A DNA stretch of 16,120 bases from JBJENW01 sp051880395 (GTDB taxonomy: Bacteria > Bacillota > Clostridia > Lachnospirales > Lachnospiraceae), in NCBI GenBank assembly GCA_051880395.1, contig JBJENW010000119.1:1-16120 (forward strand). The letters are read 5' to 3'. The notes below the pieces were generated by a model. It saw only the letters and a program-made list of their open reading frames with translations, was not told the origin of the DNA and ran no database searches. Below are positions 1 through 7,150 of this stretch, in pieces; the stretch's first letter is position 1, and each line of letters opens with the position of its first letter. The position numbers and the translations under genes are program-made.

Positions 1-315
1 GTCCGCCCGGAAAAGAATCCGGTTTTGATTCTTAGCCGGGCGAACAGGATGTGCCAGTTGTCCAACCTCCAAAAAACAGCAAAAATAAAGCTTCGCAGAA
101 CTGCCCGTCGAAAACTTACTTCATTTCTGTCAAGCCACGCTGTCAGATGCCACCCGTGTTCTGTGCCTGCCCGAATCCCGGAAACGTCCGGCTAGGAATC
201 CCCCGGATGAGATCTGTTTCGCCCATCCACCCCCAAAAAGTGGTGGAGCCAATAACGTTTCGGGTAGCCAAAAAAGTAGTGGTAGCAACACTTACACCCA
301 TATAAAGCGTAAAAA
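1..315 (-). repeat. Half of a long palindromic repeat element (outer boundary near 315, tip near 1-42)
   Basis: Read on the minus strand, this stretch is collinear with 15172-15458. Both open with TTTTACGCTTTATATG, then a block around GTGTAAGTGTTGC and ACCACTACTTT, then GGATTCCTA just before a GTTTCCG core, then TTGACAGAAATGA or a close variant, then CTTTATTTTTGC. The outer boundary falls in the T-run of the atpC terminator. Its pairing partner is not next to it but at the far end of the window: 165-185 is the perfect reverse complement of 15982-16002 (21 nt), and 44-66 pairs with 16098-16120 at 19 of 23 positions. The short open frames here, such as 51-305 on plus, are judged spurious. I do not recognise the family; a structured RNA or a MITE-like element are the leading ideas. 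Confidence 0.8.
4..42. other. Tip hairpin of the split palindrome
   Basis: CGCCCGG at 4-10 pairs with CCGGGCG at 36-42, and AAGAATC at 13-19 pairs with GATTCTT at 27-33. A 2x2 internal loop separates the two 7-bp stems, and the closing loop has 7 nt. No T-run follows on either strand, so it does not look like a terminator. If the window end is joined to its start, this hairpin sits exactly at the centre of the larger palindrome. The complete element at 15172-15692 has a different tip sequence in the same place. Confidence 0.75.
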
Positions 316-345
316 AGAAACCTCACAACAGGGAATGCTGTGAGG
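311..345 (-). terminator. Rho-independent terminator of the atp operon
   Basis: On the minus strand a 10-bp stem (CCTCACAGCA with TGTTGTGAGG, one G-T wobble) closes a TTCCC loop and is followed by TTTCTTTTTT. It begins 6 nt after the atpC stop codon, so it ends the ATP synthase operon. The T-run merges into the outer edge of the repeat element. Confidence 0.9.
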
Positions 346-351
346 CTTCTT

Positions 352-777
352 CTATTTCAAACCAGACGATTTATTTTTACTGCTGACGCGCAGACGAGAC
401 ATCGCACGAGCCAAAGACGCCTGCGACATATAGTACTCTTGAATACTCTGTTTCTGCCGCAACTGTTCTTCTGCCCGCTCTTTTGCTTCACGCGCACGAC
501 GCACATCGATCTCCTCTGGATGCTCAGCTGTATCCACGATCACAGTGACACGATTATTGATGACCTGGGCAAACCCCGGTCCAACTACACCGTCGATCCA
601 GGTTCCATCATCTTTCTGAACCTTGATTTCCCCAATTTCCACAGCAAGAATCGTATTTTCATGATGAGCCTGAACCGCTTTAGAGCCATCTGGAAGTGGT
701 AAAATCACTTGCTGACACCGATCATCAAAAAAAACTCGGTCACAGGCAATTACCTTTAAGCTAAATGTATTCGGCAT
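352..777 (-). CDS. atpC: F1Fo ATP synthase epsilon subunit
   Basis: This is the epsilon subunit of the F1 central stalk, which couples rotation to the c-ring and can inhibit ATP hydrolysis. The N-terminal beta-sandwich is visible in PNTFSLKVIACDRVFF, the LPLPDGSKAVQAHHENTILAV stretch and the GPGFAQVINNRVTVIVDTAE strand. A charged helical C-terminal domain follows (DVRRAREAKERAEEQLRQ). I chose the ATG at 777 (141 residues) because AAGGAG lies 8 nt upstream. A GTG three codons earlier (786) overlaps that same ribosome binding site and is unlikely. It lies 15 nt after atpD and is the last gene of the operon. The C-terminus is basic and low in complexity (SRLRVSSKNKSSGLK), which is slightly unusual. 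Identity is secure from sequence and position. Confidence 0.95.
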   Translation of the reverse strand: MPNTFSLKVIACDRVFFDDRCQQVILPLPDGSKAVQAHHENTILAVEIGEIKVQKDDGTWIDGVVGPGFAQVINNRVTVIVDTAEHPEEIDVRRAREAKERAEEQLRQKQSIQEYYMSQASLARAMSRLRVSSKNKSSGLK

Positions 778-792
778 ATATCCCACTCCTTT

Positions 793-2196
793 TTAGTGTT
801 CGCCCTGCTTTGCTTTTTCTATAACTTCATCGATGGTACCGACATTGAAGAATGCCCATTCCGGATATTCATCCATCTCTCCGTCAATGATCATCTTGAA
901 TCCGCGAATGGTCTCTTTTAACGGTACATATTTACCAGGTACGCCAGTAAAGTTCTCTGCCACATGAAACGGCTGCGATAAGAACTTCTGAATCTTTCTC
1001 GCACGGGCAACCGTCACCTTATCTTCCTCGGATAATTCTTCCATACCTAAGATTGCGATAATATCCTGCAACTCCGTATATTTCTGTAAAATCTCCTGTA
1101 CACGGCGTGCCGTCTCATAATGCTCTTTCCCGACAATGTCTTCTTCCAGCATACGAGAATTCGATTCCAACGGATCCACGGCCGGATAGATTCCCTGTTC
1201 TACAATCTTACGAGAAAGAACCGTTGTTGCATCCAAATGCGCAAATGTTGTAGCCGGAGCCGGGTCAGTCAAATCATCGGCCGGTACATAGACTGCCTGT
1301 ACGGAGGTAACGGAACCTTCTTTTGTCGATGCAATTCGCTCCTGCAGCTCTCCCATTTCATTTGCCAGTGTTGGCTGATAACCGACGGCGGATGGCATAC
1401 GTCCTAACAACGCGGACACCTCCGAACCGGCCTGTACAAAACGAAAGATATTATCAATGAAAAGCAACACATTCTGATGTTCTTTATCACGGAAATATTC
1501 TGCCATCGTAAGTCCAGTCTCAGCAACACGCATACGAGCTCCAGGCGGTTCGTTCATCTGTCCGAACACTAATGCAGTTTTCTCTAAAACTCCGGATTCT
1601 TTCATCTCTGTCCAAAGGTCGTTTCCTTCACGGGAACGTTCTCCGACACCGGTAAAGATCGAATATCCTCCATGCTCCGTTGCAATATTACTGATCAACT
1701 CCTGAATCAATACTGTTTTTCCTACACCAGCGCCACCGAACAGACCGATCTTACCACCTTTTGCATACGGTGCCAGCAAATCAATAACTTTGATTCCAGT
1801 TTCCAGAATCTCGGCATTTGCACTCTGATCCTCAAAACTTGGCGGATCTCTGTGAATGCACCAATGTGGCTCCTCTTTCAAATCTTCACCACCATCAATG
1901 GTATCACCCAAAACATTAAACAAACGTCCTAACGTTTTATCTCCAACCGGAACGGTGATGCCATCGCCTGTTGCAGTAACTTCCATATCCTTGCAAAGTC
2001 CTTCACTGGATGCCAGCATAATACAACGGACGGTATTATTTCCCACATGCTGTGCAACTTCCATCACACAACGCTTTCCGTTGTTATCTACTTCAAGGGC
2101 ATCTTTTATGGCTGGAAGATCGTTATCTGCAAATTCCACATCAATAACAGGTCCCATCACCTGCACGATTTTTCCTTTCTTCATACTGATAACCAT
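793..2196 (-). CDS. atpD: F1Fo ATP synthase beta subunit (catalytic)
   Basis: This is the catalytic beta subunit of F1, which makes ATP at the alpha/beta interfaces. The 467-residue length is normal. The P-loop GGAGVGKT is at residues 154-161, the GERSRE motif with the catalytic Glu is at 185-190, the Walker B strand LLFIDN is at 244-249, and the nucleotide-site stretch SALLGRMPSAVGYQPTL is at 261-277. The lever loop normally called DELSEED reads EELSEED at 386-392, a conservative change. The first ATG (2196) is taken because AGGA-AAGG lies just upstream; the ATG four codons later has no well-spaced site of its own. The gene starts 15 nt after atpG and is followed 15 nt later by atpC. Nothing suggests loss of activity. 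Confidence 0.98.
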   Translation of the reverse strand: MVISMKKGKIVQVMGPVIDVEFADNDLPAIKDALEVDNNGKRCVMEVAQHVGNNTVRCIMLASSEGLCKDMEVTATGDGITVPVGDKTLGRLFNVLGDTIDGGEDLKEEPHWCIHRDPPSFEDQSANAEILETGIKVIDLLAPYAKGGKIGLFGGAGVGKTVLIQELISNIATEHGGYSIFTGVGERSREGNDLWTEMKESGVLEKTALVFGQMNEPPGARMRVAETGLTMAEYFRDKEHQNVLLFIDNIFRFVQAGSEVSALLGRMPSAVGYQPTLANEMGELQERIASTKEGSVTSVQAVYVPADDLTDPAPATTFAHLDATTVLSRKIVEQGIYPAVDPLESNSRMLEEDIVGKEHYETARRVQEILQKYTELQDIIAILGMEELSEEDKVTVARARKIQKFLSQPFHVAENFTGVPGKYVPLKETIRGFKMIIDGEMDEYPEWAFFNVGTIDEVIEKAKQGEH

Positions 2197-2211
2197 GCCT
2201 TTCCTAAAAAT

Positions 2212-3105
2212 TTACCGTTTTTTCTTGCGTCTCTGTGCCTTCGCACCACTGCAGACTTCTGTAATCTCCTGTGTAATGGCCGCCTGACGCACGCGGTTAT
2301 ATTCAATTGAAAGTGCCGAAAGCATTTCTTTCGCGCTCTTTGTAGCAGACTGCATGGCGAGCATTCGAGAGTTATGCTCACTGGCATAGGACTCTACAAG
2401 TGCGCCGTAAATAAATCCATTCACATAATTCGGCACCATGTGATTTAAAATTTCCTCCTGTGACGGTTCCATACGCAAATCCTCGTGATACATATCAACC
2501 GGTATATTTCCGATGAAATCCTCGCGTTTTAAAGGAAGTAACTGCAGCTTATCTGCTGTCATCGTAACCGCATTTTCCATTTTTGTATAGATAATATAAA
2601 TCTCGTCTAACTCTCCCTTGATATAGAGATCCAGCACACGGTCCGTGATCACACGCGCTCTATGCAGTGTCGGATTCTGAACGGTGTATTGAAACAATGT
2701 GTCTACTTCCAGACCTTCTTTTGCAAAATACTGACGTCCCAACTCACCGACTACAAATAACTTGTTATTTTTTCCCTGCTCAAACAACTCATGTGCCATT
2801 TTAAAAACATTGTGATTATAGGCACCAGCCAGACCTTTATCTGCTGTGATAACGATATAGCCACGTTTTTTTTCTTCTTCCGGAATATCTGCTCTCTGAT
2901 CCAGATACACACTTTCAACATCCGGCATATGACGCAAAAATCGGGAGAACGCTGCCTGCAGAGAATAAAAATATGGCTCCGTATCCTCCAATTTCTTTTT
3001 TGCATTGCGCAGTTTTGCAGAGGAAATCATATACATGGCGTTTGTAATCTTCATCGTATCCTGAATGCTCTTCATTCGCTTTTGAATTTCCTTTGTACTT
3101 GCCAT
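2212..3105 (-). CDS. atpG: F1Fo ATP synthase gamma subunit
   Basis: Gamma is the rotating central shaft of F1. The N-terminal helix has the family pattern MASTKEIQKRMKSIQDTMKI followed by TNAMYMISSAKL. The Rossmann-like core includes YIVITADKGLAGAYN. The C-terminal helix carries the signature NRVRQAAITQEITEV near residue 275. The length (297) is typical. The ATG at 3105 begins only 3 nt after the atpA stop codon, with AGG-rich sequence overlapping that stop, which suggests translational coupling. The last residues (AKAQRRKKKR) form a strongly basic tail beyond the usual end of the family. Otherwise the subunit looks ordinary. Confidence 0.97.
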   Translation of the reverse strand: MASTKEIQKRMKSIQDTMKITNAMYMISSAKLRNAKKKLEDTEPYFYSLQAAFSRFLRHMPDVESVYLDQRADIPEEEKKRGYIVITADKGLAGAYNHNVFKMAHELFEQGKNNKLFVVGELGRQYFAKEGLEVDTLFQYTVQNPTLHRARVITDRVLDLYIKGELDEIYIIYTKMENAVTMTADKLQLLPLKREDFIGNIPVDMYHEDLRMEPSQEEILNHMVPNYVNGFIYGALVESYASEHNSRMLAMQSATKSAKEMLSALSIEYNRVRQAAITQEITEVCSGAKAQRRKKKR

Positions 3106-3108
3106 ATC

Positions 3109-4614
3109 CTACCACCTGCTTTTAAAGTCTTTTGCCGCTGCCAAAATCTGCTCTTCCAGCTCCTCTGTCAATACTTTTTCATTCTCAATGGCATCTATAA
3201 TATCTTGATGTTCATTATGGAAGAACTCCAGCATCTGTGTCTGGAATTCTTTTGTTTTCTTCACATCAATGTCCAGTAACAGACGCTTGTTTGCCACGGT
3301 AAGGGTGACAACCTGTTCTGCAACACTAAGTGGATTACAAAGTGGCTGTTTCAGCAATTGCATTAGGCCATTTCCATATTGCAACTGTTCCTTTGTTCCT
3401 TCATCCAGATCCGAACTAAACTGTGTGAAGACTTCCATTTCTCGAAACTGTGCCAGATCAATACGAATTGTACCGCAGGCTTTTTTCATTGCCTTTGTCT
3501 GTGCAGCGCCACCAACACGAGATACGGATAAACCAACATTGACCGCCGGGCGCATACCAGCGTTGAACAGATCACTTTCCAGGAAAATCTGACCATCCGT
3601 AATAGAAATAACATTGGTCGGAATATAAGCAGACAAGTCTCCTGCCTGTGTTTCAATAATCGGCAATGCTGTGATCGAACCGCCTCCGAGTGAATCATTC
3701 AACTTACTGGAACGCTCTAGCAATCTCGAATGCAGATAGAAAACATCTCCAGGATAAGCCTCACGTCCAGGAGAACGTTCCAGCAACAAGGATAATGCTC
3801 GATATGCAACTGCATGTTTCGACAGATCGTCATATACGATCAAAACATCTTTGCCTTTATACATAAAATACTCTGCTAAAGAAGTCGCAGAGTATGGCGC
3901 TATATACTGCAGGGATGCAGAATCACTTGCCACTGCCGCTAATACAATGGAATACTCCATCGCATCATATTTATTCAATGTATTTACAATTTTTGCAACT
4001 GTAGATGCTTTCTGGCCAATGGCCACATAGATACAAATAACATCTTTGCCTTTCTGGTTTAAGATCGCATCAATTGCAATTGAAGTTTTTCCTGTCTGAC
4101 GGTCTCCGATGATCAACTCACGCTGTCCACGCCCAATTGGAAACATAGAATCGATAGAAAGGATTCCTGTCTGAAGCGGTTGTGTAACACTCTGACGATC
4201 TACAATACTCGGTGCTTCATTTTCAATCGGACGATAATCATCCGCTTTGATTTCACCTTTTCCATCGATCGGTGCTCCCAAAGCATCTACAATTCTCCCT
4301 AAAAATGCATCTCCTACCGGAATACCTGCTTTTTTCTTTGTCCGGACAACTTTATCGCCCTCACTGATCCCGGTATCTTTTCCAAATATAATGCAGCTGA
4401 TCTGATCCCTTTTGATATCCTGCACCATACCTTTGACGCCGTTTTCAAAAACAACGATTTCTCCGTACATCGCATGATCAATACCATAAATGGTGGCAAT
4501 TCCATCACCAACCCAGATAACCGTACCTGTCTCTTTTTCTTTTGTTTCAAACTCAAAATTCTGTATTTCTTCTTTTAAAATCGAAATGATTTCATCCGAA
4601 TTAATCGAACCCAC
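3109..4614 (-). CDS. atpA: F1Fo ATP synthase alpha subunit
   Basis: Alpha is the non-catalytic nucleotide-binding subunit of F1 and supplies the arginine finger to the beta site. The start taken is the GTG at 4614 (501 residues, beginning GSINSDEIISILKEEI). A perfect anti-16S match, GGAGGTGAT, ends 4 nt before it. The longer TTG frame (4629) would begin inside that ribosome binding site and overlap atpH. Counting from the GTG, the P-loop GDRQTGKT is at 170-177, the Walker B region LIVYDD at 258-263 and the alpha/beta signature PAVNVGLSVS at 356-365, followed directly by the arginine-finger position R366. The stop codon of atpH lies within the ribosome binding site, which indicates coupling. 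The function is certain; only the start codon was in question. Confidence 0.97.
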   Translation of the reverse strand: MGSINSDEIISILKEEIQNFEFETKEKETGTVIWVGDGIATIYGIDHAMYGEIVVFENGVKGMVQDIKRDQISCIIFGKDTGISEGDKVVRTKKKAGIPVGDAFLGRIVDALGAPIDGKGEIKADDYRPIENEAPSIVDRQSVTQPLQTGILSIDSMFPIGRGQRELIIGDRQTGKTSIAIDAILNQKGKDVICIYVAIGQKASTVAKIVNTLNKYDAMEYSIVLAAVASDSASLQYIAPYSATSLAEYFMYKGKDVLIVYDDLSKHAVAYRALSLLLERSPGREAYPGDVFYLHSRLLERSSKLNDSLGGGSITALPIIETQAGDLSAYIPTNVISITDGQIFLESDLFNAGMRPAVNVGLSVSRVGGAAQTKAMKKACGTIRIDLAQFREMEVFTQFSSDLDEGTKEQLQYGNGLMQLLKQPLCNPLSVAEQVVTLTVANKRLLLDIDVKKTKEFQTQMLEFFHNEHQDIIDAIENEKVLTEELEEQILAAAKDFKSRW

Positions 4615-4619
4615 GGATA

Positions 4620-5123
4620 TCACCTCCAAACCAATCTCTGTTTTAATTCTTTCACTCGTCCCTGCAGGCTCTGATCGATTTCCTCATCACCGACACGAAT
4701 GACAAAGCCGCCTATTAAATCCGGCTTTTCCACGAGTTTCAGTTCTACTTTTTGTCCGTGGAATTTTTTTCTGATATATTCTTTTATCTTTTTTTCCTGC
4801 GCCTCACCAGGCTTTGTCACATAAAAAAGCTCCGCTTTTATTACGCCGTTTGCCCTGTCATAGCACTCCTCATACGCTTTTAAAGTATCCTCTAATTCAT
4901 CCAGATTGTGGTGCATACTTTGTACACACAAAAAATTCTGAATTTCTTCTGGGAAAATCCGCCGTATAAGTTTCTGCTTCTTCTCCTGTGGAAGCGTTGG
5001 ATTTATCAGTTCTTTTAATAACTGTGGTGTCAAAGAGAGAATCCGTTTTGTCTCTATGATCACCTCCGGCTGTACACCCAATTCAAAAAGAACCGCTCCA
5101 TAATTACTGGCCGTCTGTGTCAT
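4620..5123 (-). CDS. atpH: F1Fo ATP synthase delta subunit
   Basis: Delta is the peripheral-stalk subunit that ties the b subunits to the top of the alpha3beta3 hexamer. The 167 residues match the family length. The N-terminal helical domain starts ASNYGAVLFELGV, and the conserved C-terminal motif is PDLIGGFVIRVGDEEIDQSL near residues 133-152. The ATG at 5123 lies inside the end of atpF (20-nt overlap) and has an AGGTGAT ribosome binding site, so the two stator genes are translationally coupled. The sequence is fast-evolving, as usual for delta, but motif and position make the call firm. Confidence 0.95.
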   Translation of the reverse strand: MTQTASNYGAVLFELGVQPEVIIETKRILSLTPQLLKELINPTLPQEKKQKLIRRIFPEEIQNFLCVQSMHHNLDELEDTLKAYEECYDRANGVIKAELFYVTKPGEAQEKKIKEYIRKKFHGQKVELKLVEKPDLIGGFVIRVGDEEIDQSLQGRVKELKQRLVWR

Positions 5124-5607
5124 CTACATCACCTGCTTTGGCTAAAAATTCATCATACATAGACTGGTTTTTCGCATCATCTGCCCGCTCTGCCACGATT
5201 TTATCTGCCGCAGTCAGTGCGATCCCGGCAATCTGAGATTCCAGATCTTTCAATGTCTTTTCTCTCTCTAAACTGATCTGCTCCTGTGCTTTGGCAAGAA
5301 TGAATTTTGCCTTATCGTCTGCATCTTTTACTTTCGCATCATACTGTGCTGCAGCACTACTTTTTGCTTTTTCAATGATCTGCGATGATTCCACTTCGGC
5401 CGTCTTGATTTTCTCTTCGTACTGAAGTTTTAACGCATCTGCCCGATTCTTTGCTGTTTCTGCTTCTGTAAACTTTCCTTCGATCATATCTTCCCTCTGT
5501 TTCATCACAGAAAGAATCGGTCCAAACAGAAATTTTTTCAAAATCAGATATAACACTAACAGGTTGATCAGCGTAAAAACAATCGTTACCAAATCTAATT
5601 TTAACAT
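5104..5607 (-). CDS. atpF: F1Fo ATP synthase b subunit
   Basis: Subunit b is the membrane-anchored half of the stator stalk. A single N-terminal membrane segment (about residues 6-24, VTIVFTLINLLVLYLILKK) is followed by a long charged coiled coil rich in Ala, Glu, Lys and Gln, with KQREDMIEGKFTEAE at its base. The C-terminal delta-binding end reads AGDVDDTDGQ. The length of 167 is typical for a homodimeric b of non-photosynthetic bacteria; there is no second b' gene. The ATG at 5607 has a modest GGAAAG site. The gene sits 45 nt after atpE and overlaps atpH. Confidence 0.96.
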   Translation of the reverse strand: MLKLDLVTIVFTLINLLVLYLILKKFLFGPILSVMKQREDMIEGKFTEAETAKNRADALKLQYEEKIKTAEVESSQIIEKAKSSAAAQYDAKVKDADDKAKFILAKAQEQISLEREKTLKDLESQIAGIALTAADKIVAERADDAKNQSMYDEFLAKAGDVDDTDGQ

Positions 5608-5652
5608 TCGCTTTCCAGCCTTTCTAAAAGATTCGTTATGTTCCCTGCTCTT

Positions 5653-5877
5653 TTATTTCAAAATGAAGATAATCAACAATGCAACAACGAATCCAAAAAT
5701 TGCAGTACCTTCGGCCAACGCACAACCAAGGATCAAAGATTTACTGATCTTGCTTTCTGCTTCCGGCTGTCTTGCGATCGCCTCTGTTGCTTTTGATGTT
5801 GCGATACCGATACCAATACCTGCTCCGATACCTGTTAATGCTGCGATTCCTGCTCCAATTGCTACTAATGAATTCAT
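5653..5877 (-). CDS. atpE: F1Fo ATP synthase c subunit (proteolipid), predicted proton type
   Basis: The c subunit forms the rotating ion-carrying ring in the membrane. The 74 residues contain two membrane helices joined by the polar loop ARQPEA (residues 35-40). Helix 1 has the glycine ladder GIGAGIGIG. The ion-binding carboxylate is E56 in GCALAEGTAIFG. Sodium-type rings such as that of Ilyobacter carry a Gln in helix 1 and a Ser right after the Glu; here the equivalent residues are I23 and G57. I therefore infer proton coupling. AAAGGAG lies 10 nt before the ATG. The gene sits between atpB and atpF as in the standard operon. Confidence 0.97.
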   Translation of the reverse strand: MNSLVAIGAGIAALTGIGAGIGIGIATSKATEAIARQPEAESKISKSLILGCALAEGTAIFGFVVALLIIFILK

Positions 5878-5919
5878 ACTTCACACACTCCTTTAAAATG
5901 ATTCTAAAACTGATATCTG

Positions 5920-6597
5920 CTATTCCAATTCTTCTTTCATGAACATTGATGTCAAAAACGTAAATACATACGCCTGAATCAAACCATCAAATAAATCAAA
6001 ATAACAACTACAAATTGCCGGTGCGATCACCGGAACGACCTGTTTGATCAATTCCATGATAACAAATGCACCCAGCACATTTCCAAACAGTCGCATGCAC
6101 AAGGCAAGCGGCCGGATCAATACCTCTAAGATATTCATCGGGGTAATGATCACAACTGGCTCCGTAAAACTTTTCAGCCAGCCTTTGACGCCTTTTTGAT
6201 GAATACCTGCATACTCAATCAATACAATGCTCATCAACGCCAGCGTCGCGGTTACACCAAGATCCTTTGTCGGAGGCTTAAAGCCCAAGATTCCGATAAG
6301 GTTTGAAACAGCAAGATAAGTAATGACCGTCAGTAAATAGGGGATATAACGGGTACCATTCTTGCCGAGGATTCCGTCGAAAAAGTCATATAACATACTG
6401 ACAATTGATTCCAGTGCAATCTGGACTTTTCCCGGATTCCTAACTTTCAAATTTCTGGTCAGAAGAATCGAAACGATCAGTAGCACCGCCATGATAATCC
6501 ATGTGACTGCGACTGACTCTGCAATAGGAATACCGCCAAAAATCGGAATTGTAAACACATTATTACAATTCAATTCCTCTAACAGATTATTTACCAT
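5920..6597 (-). CDS. atpB: F1Fo ATP synthase a subunit
   Basis: Subunit a is the stator membrane protein that forms the two ion half-channels against the c-ring. The essential arginine lies in CMRLFGNVLGAF (R169 counting from the ATG at 6597), and the last helix has LIQAYVFTFLTSMFM with the conserved Gln. About five or six hydrophobic segments are visible, starting at VAVTWIIMAVLLIVSILL. The start is uncertain. The ATG at 6597 gives 225 residues but its GGAG is only 3 nt away. A TTG at 6639 would add 14 residues (MRICGRKEAIDTEK) but has no ribosome binding site. I prefer the ATG. This is the first gene of the operon; no atpI is found upstream. Confidence 0.93.
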   Translation of the reverse strand: MVNNLLEELNCNNVFTIPIFGGIPIAESVAVTWIIMAVLLIVSILLTRNLKVRNPGKVQIALESIVSMLYDFFDGILGKNGTRYIPYLLTVITYLAVSNLIGILGFKPPTKDLGVTATLALMSIVLIEYAGIHQKGVKGWLKSFTEPVVIITPMNILEVLIRPLALCMRLFGNVLGAFVIMELIKQVVPVIAPAICSCYFDLFDGLIQAYVFTFLTSMFMKEELE

Positions 6598-6700
6598 CTT
6601 CTCCGTATCAATCGCTTCCTTTCTTCCGCAGATTCTCAAGATTTTTCTATCTGCTCTGTCACTGCATCGTAACAGAGTTTAAAATCTTAAGTTTGCACAA

Positions 6701-6729
6701 ATTTTACTTTATAAAAACGTAAATGTCAA
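6701..6729 (-). promoter_or_regulatory. Sigma-A promoter of the atp operon
   Basis: On the minus strand TTGACA (6724-6729) and TAAAAT (6701-6706) are separated by exactly 17 nt. This gives a predicted start near 6694 and a leader of about 97 nt before the atpB ATG. It is the best promoter match in the gap and is correctly oriented. A 6-bp inverted repeat (CGTAAA near 6719, TTTACG near 6740) brackets the -35 box. Confidence 0.85.
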
Positions 6730-7100
6730 TTTTAGGCGTTTACGATTTTTTTATGGTTTTTTTTGTAAATTTTAACCAATTTTGCTTTCCTTTTGAAGGA
6801 ATCTTTGTTTTTTTACCTCTATCTATTTTTTGTACGCTGGTTCTTTTATAATAATTTCACTTTTATCTGAAGTATTTTTCTCTTTTCCCTTTTTTACTTT
6901 GTGAAAAATTTATCTTTTCAGCATTCTTTTGTCATTTTTTCTGTTTCAACTGTTGAATTTTACACTTGACAAAGTTGTCTTTTGTTACATTTCTACTTAA
7001 ATAGTTTTGAACCGTGTTTTATTATAGAAAATTCTTTTAAAAAAGTAAACTATGTATTTGATCGTTTCAAACTACGGTTTTCATCTAATAAAAAAATACA
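6730..7100. other. AT-rich intergenic gap between serS and the atp operon
   Basis: Neither strand shows a credible open frame here; in particular no atpI is seen. The stretch is strongly AT-rich, with T-tracts on the plus strand. Small symmetric words include TTCAACTGTTGAA at 6945-6957 and GACAAAGTTGTC near 6968, which could be operator-like but may be chance in such sequence. The only strong promoter lies just downstream, at 6701-6729. Confidence 0.6.
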
Positions 7101-7136
7101 AAAAAAAGAAGACACTCCTAGCGGGAATGTCTTCTT
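7101..7136 (-). terminator. Rho-independent terminator of serS
   Basis: On the minus strand a 13-bp stem (AAGAAGACATTCC with GGAGTGTCTTCTT, one wobble) closes a 5-nt CGCTA loop and runs into a T-rich tail. It starts 14 nt after the serS stop codon. It separates serS from the atp operon promoter. Confidence 0.93.
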
Positions 7137-7150
7137 CGACTTACAACTCT

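Noticed and set aside
51..305. An 84-residue open frame inside the left repeat half, and similar frames at 15248-15646, 15379-15651, 15353-15547 and 15569-15862
   Set aside because: They lie within palindrome arms, occur on both strands and several frames, lack convincing ribosome binding sites, and share peptides such as ISVK only because the repeat sequence is shared. Structure explains their conservation better than coding.
2791..3279. Plus-strand frames of 80-185 residues across atp, serS and glyA
   Set aside because: They are antisense shadows of clearly real minus-strand genes, with poor starts and compositions rich in Cys, His and Phe that do not resemble proteins.
6640..7150. An atpI gene upstream of atpB
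   Set aside because: No frame of suitable length or hydrophobic composition exists on the minus strand in this gap.
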